Assembly: GCA_023819365.1 (NCBI GenBank)
Contig: JAMWBP010000018.1
Coordinates: 1 to 8,236, forward strand
DNA length: 8,236 nucleotides
Source: Candidatus Omnitrophota bacterium
GTDB lineage: Bacteria; Ratteibacteria; UBA8468; B48-G9; JAFGKM01
Reading direction: 5' to 3'
In this document: one piece after another, positions 1-5,712 of the stretch
Layout of the letters: each line of letters opens with the position of its first letter
How positions within the stretch are numbered: the stretch's first letter is position 1
Program-made: the position numbers and the translations under genes
The notes under the pieces: model-generated
The model's input: the letters and a program-made list of their open reading frames with translations, nothing else
Databases searched by the model: none
Told to the model about the DNA's origin: nothing

Positions 1-2
1 GG

Positions 3-50
3 CATACAGATTATACAAGTTTAAGAGAAATAGAAAGGAGGCAGGTATGA
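3..50 (+). CDS. 3' end of an unidentified upstream gene (partial)
   Basis: Frame 3 is open from the window edge and reads HTDYTSLREIERRQV before a TGA at 48-50. That TGA overlaps the ATG of the next gene as ATGA, the same junction used twice elsewhere in this window. This makes the fragment a likely C-terminus of a co-transcribed upstream gene. Sixteen codons are too few to name a family. Frame 2 is also open over this stretch and is continuous with the acetyltransferase, so a longer version of that protein cannot be excluded, but the strong ribosome site at 34-41 argues against it. Confidence 0.4.
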   Translation, partial: HTDYTSLREIERRQV

Positions 51-487
51 ATTTTGAGGTAAGAAATGCACGGCTGGATGATTTGAAAGGAATTGTAGAT
101 TTACTTACACAGTTAAGTCCACCAAAGGAAGGGGAGAATTTAGATGTGAGAAAAGGGGAAGAGATACTCAGGAATATATTGAATAATCCTGATTATTTTC
201 TCTGTGTTGCTGAAAGTAAAGATGGTCTTGTAGGAACTGCTATGCTTCTTGTCCAGCAAAATCTTTCACATGGTGGTAGGCCATATGCACATTTAGAGAA
301 TGTTGTAACAGATATAAGAAACAGGAAAAAGGGTATCGGATTTGCTATGGTGAGATATTTAATGGAAAAGGCGAAGGCAAAAGGTTGTTATAAGGTGATT
401 TTAAATTGTGAGACAAAAAATATTGCTTTTTACGAAAGGTGTGGTTTCTGTATTACCGGTGAAGTAGAGATGAGGATTAACCTTTAA
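47..487 (+). CDS. GNAT acetyltransferase, Gna1-like (glucosamine-6-phosphate N-acetyltransferase)
   Basis: Likely transfers acetyl from acetyl-CoA to glucosamine-6-phosphate in the cytoplasm. The 146-residue protein is a single GNAT domain. The acetyl-CoA pyrophosphate loop is R93-x-x-G96-x-G98. The second half resembles yeast and animal Gna1 as recalled from memory: AHLENVV (81-87) matches GHIEDV-type, GCYKVILNC (113-121) matches GCYKIILDC, and NIAFYERCGF (125-134) matches NVKFYEKCGF, followed by a VEM near the end in both. E84 and Y129 fall where Gna1 has active-site Glu98 and Tyr143 (yeast numbering); N120 replaces Asp134. Start ATG at 47 follows AAAGGAGG (34-41) at 5 bases. It ends 4 bases before glmS, whose product is the proposed substrate, which strongly supports the assignment. 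Most bacteria acetylate glucosamine-1-phosphate with GlmU instead. A generic GNAT with another small amine substrate is the alternative. Confidence 0.8.
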   Translation: MNFEVRNARLDDLKGIVDLLTQLSPPKEGENLDVRKGEEILRNILNNPDYFLCVAESKDGLVGTAMLLVQQNLSHGGRPYAHLENVVTDIRNRKKGIGFAMVRYLMEKAKAKGCYKVILNCETKNIAFYERCGFCITGEVEMRINL

Positions 488-491
488 GATT

Positions 492-1148
492 ATGTGCGGG
501 ATATTGGGTTTCACAGGGAAGGGAAAAGTCCGAGAGATTGTAAGGGAAGGATTGAAAGCACTGGAGTACAGAGGTTATGATTCCTGCGGTTATGCTTTAT
601 CAAAAAGCAATGAACTTACAATTAAAAAAAGAGTTGGCAAAGGAAAGATAGATGAACTTGCAGATGACTTACCTGAGTGCCTCGTAGAGAAGATATCTGT
701 TATTGCACATACAAGATGGGCTACACATGGGAAGGTAGATTTAACAAATGCCCATCCACATACTGACTGTACACAAAAGATTGCTGTGGTCCATAATGGA
801 ATTATAAGCAACTACATCTCCCTGAAAAGACAACTTGAGAATAAAGGACACAGGTTTGTTTCAGAGACAGATACAGAGGTAGTAGCACACCTGATTGAAG
901 AAAATATAAAGGAATTTCCTTTTGAAAAAGCAGTGATGAAGTCATTCCAACAGATTGAGGGAAGTTTTGCGCTTCTTGTGATAAGAAAAGGAGGAGATGA
1001 AATTATAGGTGCAAGGAATGGGTCCCCTTTAATAATAGGTGCAAATAAAACCGGTTTTTTTATATCGTCTGATATAAATTCTATTGCAAGATATACTGAT
1101 AACATAATGTTTTTAGATGACGGAGAGATGTTTATCCTGAATAAATAG
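492..1148 (+). CDS. glmS: GlmS N-terminal part: glutaminase domain, ending at an in-frame TAG
   Basis: This is the glutamine amidotransferase (class II, Ntn-type) half of glucosamine-fructose-6-phosphate aminotransferase, which releases ammonia from glutamine. It starts MCGILGF, so Cys2 becomes the N-terminal nucleophile after Met removal. Other hallmarks are LEYRGYDS (24-31), AHTRWATHG (72-80), HNGIISNY (101-108) and SETDTEV (124-130). After residue 218 a TAG stops the frame, and the isomerase half continues in the same frame. In E. coli GlmS both halves form one protein of about 609 residues; here the two would total 602 codons with the TAG counted. The stop lies in the interdomain linker, after the glutaminase fold is complete, so the fragment alone could fold. 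No clear Shine-Dalgarno sequence lies close to the ATG; translation is probably coupled to the acetyltransferase stop (485-487). Confidence 0.9.
   Translation: MCGILGFTGKGKVREIVREGLKALEYRGYDSCGYALSKSNELTIKKRVGKGKIDELADDLPECLVEKISVIAHTRWATHGKVDLTNAHPHTDCTQKIAVVHNGIISNYISLKRQLENKGHRFVSETDTEVVAHLIEENIKEFPFEKAVMKSFQQIEGSFALLVIRKGGDEIIGARNGSPLIIGANKTGFFISSDINSIARYTDNIMFLDDGEMFILNK
1146..1148 (+). other. In-frame amber codon inside glmS
   Basis: TAG sits at codon 219 of a frame otherwise open from 492 to 2300. From the conserved DDG/EEG turn before it to the KEI-x-EQP motif after it, this sequence has 54 positions with TAG counted as a residue. The E. coli linker, as recalled, also has 54, with Arg at the TAG position. 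The flanking codons (ILNK, then IKIMNYSSG) look like the usual linker strand and turn. A single-base difference from AAG, CAG, GAG, TTG, TCG, TGG, TAC or TAT would restore one full-length enzyme. Confidence 0.85.
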
Positions 1149-1157
1149 ATAAAGATT

Positions 1158-2300
1158 ATGAATTACTCAAGTGGAGAGAAAAAAGAAAAGATATTTGTCA
1201 GTGTTAAAATACCCTGCCACAGTTTAATTTTAGAAGGGCCGGAGACATATATGAAGAAAGAGATTATGGAGCAGCCCGGTGTGATTGAGCAGACATATCT
1301 TTCTCTTTATGGCAAGTTTTCAGATTATATAAAGGTGATAAAGATTCCTGAAAGGATTATTATTGTTGGTTGTGGGAGTAGCTGGCATGCGGGACTGATA
1401 GGTGAATATTTTATTGAAGGGATGTTAAGAATCCCTGTGGAGATAGAATACGCTTCTGAGTTCAGGTACCGTAATCCAGTGATTTTAGATAAGGATATGG
1501 TGATAGCAATATCTCAATCAGGAGAAACAGCAGATACCCTCGGAGCAGTAAGAGAAATAAAAGATAAGGCAGAGGTGCTTTCTATATGCAATGTTTATAA
1601 TAGTTCACTTACAAGGGAAAGTAATTATATCCTTTATACATATGCTGGTCCGGAGGTGGGTGTTGCGGCTACCAAGACATTTACCGCTCAACTTGTTGCA
1701 CTGTATTTTTTAACATTGCTACTTGCCTGTAAAAAAGGATATCTTGATACTTCTGGGTTTGAGAAAAGTATAGGAGAAATCAGTGATATCGTTGAAAAAG
1801 TAGAAGAGGTGCTTACTTTGAATGATAGGATAGAACTTATTGCAGAAAAACTTAAAAATAGAACAAACGCACTTTTTTTAGGTAGAGGAATACAATTTCC
1901 TGTGGCACTTGAAGGTGCTTTAAAAATGAAAGAGGTAAGTTATATCCATGCTGAGGGGTATCCAGCAGCAGAGATGAAACATGGACCTATTGCGCTTATT
2001 GATGAAGATATGCCTGTGGTCTTTACAGTTAGCAAGGATAAATTTTTCTCCAAAATACTCCATAATATGCAAGAGGTAAAGGCGAGGGGTGGCTATACAA
2101 TTACAGTTACGGACTTTGTGAATAATGAGATAAGAAAAATATCCGATGAGATTATACAGGTCCCGGTGATTGAGAATGAGTATTTAAAACCTATCCTTAC
2201 AGTTATTCCACTTCAACTTTTAGCATACTTTACTGCAGTTAAAAGGGGTTGTGATGTGGATAAACCAAGAAACCTTGCCAAATCCGTAACAGTAGAATAA
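1158..2300 (+). CDS. glmS: GlmS C-terminal part: isomerase domain (two SIS domains)
   Basis: This is the fructose-6-phosphate isomerase/synthase half of GlmS, which uses ammonia from the glutaminase half to make glucosamine-6-phosphate. It shows the GlmS entry motif YMKKEIMEQP (31-40), the first SIS domain with GCGSSWHAG (71-79), ISQSGETADT (118-127) and EVGVAATKTF (166-175), and the second SIS domain with EGALKMKEVSYIHAEGYP and EMKHGP, including the His and Glu used in ring opening. It ends PRNLAKSVTVE; K375 corresponds to the Schiff-base Lys603 of E. coli. All catalytic residues appear intact, so the half is not decayed. The reading frame is that of the glutaminase half. ATG 1158 has no Shine-Dalgarno sequence and would begin inside the linker strand. 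ATG 1251, with GGAG six bases upstream, is a better independent start, giving 349 residues. The gene stops 4 bases from the convergent DUF763 gene. Confidence 0.9.
   Translation: MNYSSGEKKEKIFVSVKIPCHSLILEGPETYMKKEIMEQPGVIEQTYLSLYGKFSDYIKVIKIPERIIIVGCGSSWHAGLIGEYFIEGMLRIPVEIEYASEFRYRNPVILDKDMVIAISQSGETADTLGAVREIKDKAEVLSICNVYNSSLTRESNYILYTYAGPEVGVAATKTFTAQLVALYFLTLLLACKKGYLDTSGFEKSIGEISDIVEKVEEVLTLNDRIELIAEKLKNRTNALFLGRGIQFPVALEGALKMKEVSYIHAEGYPAAEMKHGPIALIDEDMPVVFTVSKDKFFSKILHNMQEVKARGGYTITVTDFVNNEIRKISDEIIQVPVIENEYLKPILTVIPLQLLAYFTAVKRGCDVDKPRNLAKSVTVE
1241..1253 (+). promoter_or_regulatory. Possible internal ribosome site and start for the GlmS isomerase half
   Basis: GGAG at 1241-1244 lies six bases before an in-frame ATG at 1251-1253. 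Starting there gives a protein beginning MKKEIMEQP, exactly at the conserved entry of the isomerase domain. The Met is itself conserved in unsplit GlmS proteins, so the arrangement may be chance. It is nevertheless better supported than the ATG at 1158 if the two halves are made separately. Confidence 0.35.
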
Positions 2301-2304
2301 TTTT

Positions 2305-3453
2305 TTAGATAAGTTTCCTTATAAGTTTTTCTTTTTCAAGAGGAGATATTTTCATCCTTTTTATTACCTCAGTGAAGAAAAGAATGGTCCTGTCGTATAT
2401 CTTTCTGTCAACAGGGTAGGGTGTTCCATCTTTACCACCATGTGCAAAGGAATATCTTGCAGGGTCTTTATAAGAGGCAGGTGCTCCGTATATAACTTCT
2501 GCTACCAAACTCAATGCCCTAACTGTTTTTGGTCCAACGCCTGCAATGGCAATAAGTTTTTCATAATTTTCTGGCTTTTGTTGATAGACAGTCCAGAGGA
2601 TTTTTTCAAGATATCTGTTGTATAAAAACGCTTCATTTAGCACAGGATGTGTTTCAAATTCAGTATTTCTCAGTTCCAGGAATATGGTTTCAACCTCTCC
2701 TGATTTTACTGCAACCATTTTAGAAAGGTTGTTTGAGTGTTTCCTTAGTATCTTTAGGTCCCTTATAAGTTCAATATATGATGTTGTCGCAATCTCTTTA
2801 GATAGATTTCTGTTTTCCTCACTTTCTTTTGCTGCCATATTTAAGCAAGGGACTTTTAATATATCTGCTGATATACCCGAGTGTGGCTCACATACGATAT
2901 CTTTTATATTTTTTGAGAACCAGTGATATCTTCTGGCAGTAGAATTTTCTGTATTCATTCCCTGTTGAACAACTGTCCATACACCATTTTTGGAGAAGAA
3001 AAAGGTGTGATGGTATATATTATAACCATCCTGTATAAGGGAATTATCTGCCTTTGCTGCCATCTTTGAGTTATAGATAAGGTTTTTTACCCCTTCTTCA
3101 GGTAAAGAGGCATATTCACCCCAGTGGTAAATCTCATCGGGTGTTTTAAGAGATGTCTTACCTTTTCCACCGCAGATAAAGACCCCTAATTCCTTTTCCC
3201 TGCCTTTTATAGATTCTTTAAGTGCAGCAGTAAGTATTGTTGTAAGTCCTGATGCGTTCCAGTCAAATGCGAGGACAGTTCCGAGAGATTGAAACCATAC
3301 AGGGTCAGATATACGCTCTATAAACTCATCAGGTCCATACTCTTCTATAATTACATCTACCAGACACCTTCCAAGTTTTACCATCCTTTCAAATAGCCAC
3401 TTTGGACATTTACCTGTATCCAGTGTAAATGTTGCAATTCCTCTTCTTATCAT
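2305..3453 (-). CDS. DUF763 family protein, possible DNA-repair partner
   Basis: The N-terminus MIRRGIATFTLDTGKCPKWLFERMVKLG (1-28) follows the DUF763 pattern of a short strand, then KxPxWLFERMVKL. The 382-residue length fits that family, known mainly from archaea and thermophilic bacteria and of unknown biochemical function. The middle has VFICGGKGKTS (91-101) and HHTFFFSKNGVWTVVQQGM (148-166). Near the C-terminus LIAIAGVGPKTVRAL (300-314) looks like a helix-hairpin-helix, a fold that binds the DNA backbone, followed by FAHGGKDGTPYPVDR (336-350), a conserved-looking block rich in Gly, Asp and Arg. No signal peptide or membrane segment is visible, so it is cytoplasmic. GAGGGAG (3458-3464) four bases from the ATG is a good ribosome site, and the ATG overlaps the stop of the upstream glycosylase gene. 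The coupling and the hairpin suggest a role in handling damaged DNA; this is inference. Confidence 0.8.
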   Translation of the reverse strand: MIRRGIATFTLDTGKCPKWLFERMVKLGRCLVDVIIEEYGPDEFIERISDPVWFQSLGTVLAFDWNASGLTTILTAALKESIKGREKELGVFICGGKGKTSLKTPDEIYHWGEYASLPEEGVKNLIYNSKMAAKADNSLIQDGYNIYHHTFFFSKNGVWTVVQQGMNTENSTARRYHWFSKNIKDIVCEPHSGISADILKVPCLNMAAKESEENRNLSKEIATTSYIELIRDLKILRKHSNNLSKMVAVKSGEVETIFLELRNTEFETHPVLNEAFLYNRYLEKILWTVYQQKPENYEKLIAIAGVGPKTVRALSLVAEVIYGAPASYKDPARYSFAHGGKDGTPYPVDRKIYDRTILFFTEVIKRMKISPLEKEKLIRKLI

Positions 3454-4064
3454 CTATCTCCCTCTTTACCGTCTATTACAATAAGAGCATGGAAGTCCTG
3501 ATATAGTGCATAGTCCTTTTTGCCCAGTGAGTTTTCAAAAAATTCTTGAAGGTGTTTATAAGAAAGTTTATCTGTTAAATTATATCTTTTCACAAGCCGT
3601 CTTGTATACTCATCTATAACAAAGACAGGTCTTTCAAATGCGTAGAGAAGAATATCATCTGCTGTCTCTTCTCCTATCCCGTTTAATGAGAGAAGGTTTT
3701 TCCGCATAATCTCTAAAGGGATTTTTTTTGCACTTTCAACTCCGCCGCATCCATTAATTATAAACTTACAAAGTTCCTTTAGTCGTTTTGCCTTGACCTT
3801 ATAAAACCCTGAGGGTCTTATAAGTTCCTGTAGTTTATCTTCTTTGATAAGGGCAATTTTTTCAAGGGAAAGGAGTTCTTTATTTTTAAGGTTTGAGATA
3901 GCATAAGATACATTCTTCCAGTTTGCCCTCTGTGTTAGGACTGATTCTATAATAACCTGCTCTCTTTCTTCTTTTGTCTTTGGCCTTTTACACCATAAAG
4001 CCCATTGACCTTGTGGCTGTCCATATTTTTTCTTCAGGTTTTTGTAGAGGGTATATATATCCAT
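3450..4064 (-). CDS. Endonuclease III-related HhH-GPD DNA glycosylase (MagIII-like, no Fe-S cluster)
   Basis: Predicted base-excision-repair glycosylase. The 204 residues follow the HhH-GPD order: SVLTQRANWKNV (41-52), RPSGFYKVKAKRL (83-95), hairpin LLSLNGIGEETADDIL (124-139), then VIDEYTRR (149-156) with D151 as the catalytic Asp. The lyase lysine of E. coli Nth (GVGRKTA) is replaced by E133 (GIGEETA), so it should be a glycosylase without beta-lyase activity. The protein ends FHALIVIDGKEGDR, where many relatives continue into a four-Cys Fe-S loop; that loop is absent. The best match I recall is Helicobacter MagIII (3-methyladenine glycosylase), which shares RPSGFY-x-x-KAKRL and GIG-x-E-x-AD-x-IL and also lacks the cluster. 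The substrate (alkylated purine or other) is not proven. Its start directly abuts the GAF-ANTAR stop and its TGA overlaps the DUF763 ATG, indicating translational coupling. Confidence 0.85.
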   Translation of the reverse strand: MDIYTLYKNLKKKYGQPQGQWALWCKRPKTKEEREQVIIESVLTQRANWKNVSYAISNLKNKELLSLEKIALIKEDKLQELIRPSGFYKVKAKRLKELCKFIINGCGGVESAKKIPLEIMRKNLLSLNGIGEETADDILLYAFERPVFVIDEYTRRLVKRYNLTDKLSYKHLQEFFENSLGKKDYALYQDFHALIVIDGKEGDR

Positions 4065-4772
4065 TTACTTCTTTATTTCATTGGCGATGATAACTGCCTC
4101 TGCTACTTCTTTCATACTCTTTCTATTGTCCATACTGAATTTTCTGAGTTTGTTGTATGCCTCTTCTTCTGTAAGATTTTCTTCTTTCATTAAAATTCCT
4201 TTTGCCTTCTCTATTTTTTTCCGTGTTTCTATCTCTTCTTCAAGTACTTTTGTCTTCACCATAAGTTCTGTATTTTCAATGATAATTGCTGACTGACTGG
4301 CAATAGATGTAAGGACTTCTATCTCTCTTTCTGTAAAGTGATGGGGTCTGTCTGTATAGATATTAAGTACACCAATAACTTTTCCCTTTACAGCCATCGG
4401 GACTGCTAACATAGAGACAAGTCCCTCTTTTACAGCAATATCCCTATATTTATATTCTATTTCTTCTCTTACATCTGGAATAATAACTGGTTTCCCTGTC
4501 TGCACAACTTTACCTGCTATCCCTTCTCCTATTTTTAAGGGTGGTTTCTTAAGGTATTCATCACTCATCGTCTGTGTCGCACGGATCTTAATAAGTTTAT
4601 CCTTCTCATCTACAAGCATTATGGAGCATATCTTTGAGCCAGTAACCTCTGCTGTTACATTGACAATAAGTTTAAGAATATCCTCAATATACATATCAGA
4701 GGTTATTGCTTTACTGATTTCATATATCGCTTTTATATCATAGTCCTTATCTTTCTTCTTTTTATTTCCCAT
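4065..4772 (-). CDS. GAF-ANTAR domain transcription antitermination regulator
   Basis: A 235-residue cytoplasmic sensor/RNA-binding protein. After a Lys-rich start, residues about 15-170 form a GAF domain (IYEISKAITS, KICSIMLVDE, PLKIGEGIAGKVVQTGKPVIIPD, MLAVPMAVKGKVIGVLNIYT). A helical linker (170-185) leads to an ANTAR domain (about 176-232) with the diagnostic KKIEKAKGILMKEE and AYNKLRKFSM stretches, then VAEAVI. ANTAR proteins bind paired hairpins in nascent RNA and prevent termination; GAF domains sense small ligands or redox state. The ligand is unknown. There is no phosphoacceptor receiver domain and no linked kinase. No ribosome site precedes the ATG, while a promoter-like pair lies immediately upstream. 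It abuts the glycosylase gene, so it may control it or simply share its transcript. No RNA target was found in the window. Confidence 0.9.
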   Translation of the reverse strand: MGNKKKKDKDYDIKAIYEISKAITSDMYIEDILKLIVNVTAEVTGSKICSIMLVDEKDKLIKIRATQTMSDEYLKKPPLKIGEGIAGKVVQTGKPVIIPDVREEIEYKYRDIAVKEGLVSMLAVPMAVKGKVIGVLNIYTDRPHHFTEREIEVLTSIASQSAIIIENTELMVKTKVLEEEIETRKKIEKAKGILMKEENLTEEEAYNKLRKFSMDNRKSMKEVAEAVIIANEIKK

Positions 4773-4780
4773 ATTTATAA

Positions 4781-4810
4781 AGGATACACTGAGAAATGTA
4801 ATAAAGTCAA
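4781..4810 (-). promoter_or_regulatory. Possible internal promoter before the GAF-ANTAR gene, giving a leaderless start
   Basis: On the - strand TTGACT (4805-4810) and TATCCT (4781-4786) are 18 bases apart, matching the sigma70 boxes at 5/6 and 4/6 positions. The -35 overlaps the stop codon of the radical SAM gene. Only 8 bases separate the -10 from the ATG, so transcription would begin at or next to the start codon, which would explain the missing Shine-Dalgarno sequence. Such matches arise by chance in A+T-rich DNA. Confidence 0.35.
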
Positions 4811-5712
4811 TAAAAACATCCTTGATAAATACCTCTTGCAGTCATTGTTTCTTCCAACTTTTTCAGGATATACTGTTTATTTCTTATCCAATCAGGTCCG
4901 ATAAGTATCTCAGGGGGACAGTCAGCAGTAATCCGCTGGATTACAGTGTCTTTCCAAAGATATCCAATGAATTTAGTGGTTATTTCAATATACTCTTCAA
5001 AGGTAAGTGGTTTGTATTTACCTTTAATAAACATCTCTTCAAGTCCTGTTCCTTTTACAATATAAAGAGGATGTATCTTTATTCCGTCAAGTTTTAGCCG
5101 TCCACATTCTTTTGCTGTTTTCATTATCTCTTCTTCTGTTTCTCCAGGGAGGCCTATTATAATATGTGCACAGATTTTTATCCCTGCGTTTTTTGTTATC
5201 TCAACTGCCTTAAGGAAGTCCTCATAGGTATGGTTTCTATTTATAAGTTTAAGTGTTTTGTTATGGATGGACTGTAGTCCATATTCAATCCATACATCAT
5301 ATGCCTTTATATAACTCTTGATAAGTAAAATTTTTTCTTCATCTATACAGTCAGGCCTTGTCCCGATGGATATACCCACCACATCAGGAAACTTTTTGAT
5401 GGTATCGTATCTTTCCTTAAGGATATCTAAAGGTGCATAGGTATTTGAATATGGCTGGAAATATATGATAAATTTTTTCGCTTTATATCTTTCTTTTCCA
5501 TATCTTATCCCTTCTTTAATCTGATTTTCTAAAGAGATATCTTCTCTTCTGGTAGGTGGGCTGAATGAATAGTTATCGCAGAAGATGCAGCCATTTGTAC
5601 TAAGAGTTCCATCAATATTAGGACAACTCAAACCCGCATCAACGATAACCTTATGGACTCTACATCCAAATCGTTTTTTCAGGTATTCAGAAAACTTATA
5701 GTAGGAACTCAT
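4807..5712 (-). CDS. yhcC: Radical SAM protein of the YhcC type (TIGR01212 family)
   Basis: A 301-residue cytoplasmic [4Fe-4S] radical S-adenosylmethionine enzyme of unknown substrate. The cluster Cys are C30, C42 and C45 in CPNIDGTLSTNGCIFC, the spaced C-x11-C-x2-C form typical of YhcC rather than the usual C-x3-C-x2-C. Further family marks are YFQPYSNTYAPL (84-95), GISIGTRPDC (113-122), WIEYGLQSIH (141-150), and CAHIIIGLPGETEEE (181-195); the C-terminus has ITADCPPE and WIRNK. The length is normal for the family and the gene looks intact. Its ATG overlaps the TGA of the GH2 gene (ATGA). A GGGGAGG (5729-5735) lies 16 bases from the ATG, too far for an optimal ribosome site, so coupling to the GH2 gene is likely. 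A functional link to the glycosidase is not evident. Confidence 0.93.
   Translation of the reverse strand: MSSYYKFSEYLKKRFGCRVHKVIVDAGLSCPNIDGTLSTNGCIFCDNYSFSPPTRREDISLENQIKEGIRYGKERYKAKKFIIYFQPYSNTYAPLDILKERYDTIKKFPDVVGISIGTRPDCIDEEKILLIKSYIKAYDVWIEYGLQSIHNKTLKLINRNHTYEDFLKAVEITKNAGIKICAHIIIGLPGETEEEIMKTAKECGRLKLDGIKIHPLYIVKGTGLEEMFIKGKYKPLTFEEYIEITTKFIGYLWKDTVIQRITADCPPEILIGPDWIRNKQYILKKLEETMTARGIYQGCFY

Noticed and set aside
2..46. Upstream in-frame extension of the acetyltransferase to the window edge.
   Set aside because: ATG 47 has a near-perfect AAAGGAGG at proper spacing and matches the normal GNAT start; the overlapping ATGA junction fits a separate upstream gene better.
486..1160. 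The same nine bases AAGATTATG occur at 486-494 and 1152-1160, each just after a stop codon, hinting at a shared start signal.
   Set aside because: Nine A+T-rich bases can match by chance, and neither contains a ribosome-binding sequence.
2309..2336. ATAAG-TTTC-CTTAT hairpin followed by T-rich sequence, a possible terminator for glmS.
   Set aside because: The stem is only five base pairs, four of them A-T, lies inside the DUF763 coding end, and is separated from the T-run by three bases. Too weak to call.
4773..4806. Search for an ANTAR-type double hairpin in the leaders of the minus-strand genes.
   Set aside because: The gap is only 34 bases and holds at most a 4-bp stem (TACA/TGTA); the 67-base region at 8094-8160 also lacks paired hairpins.
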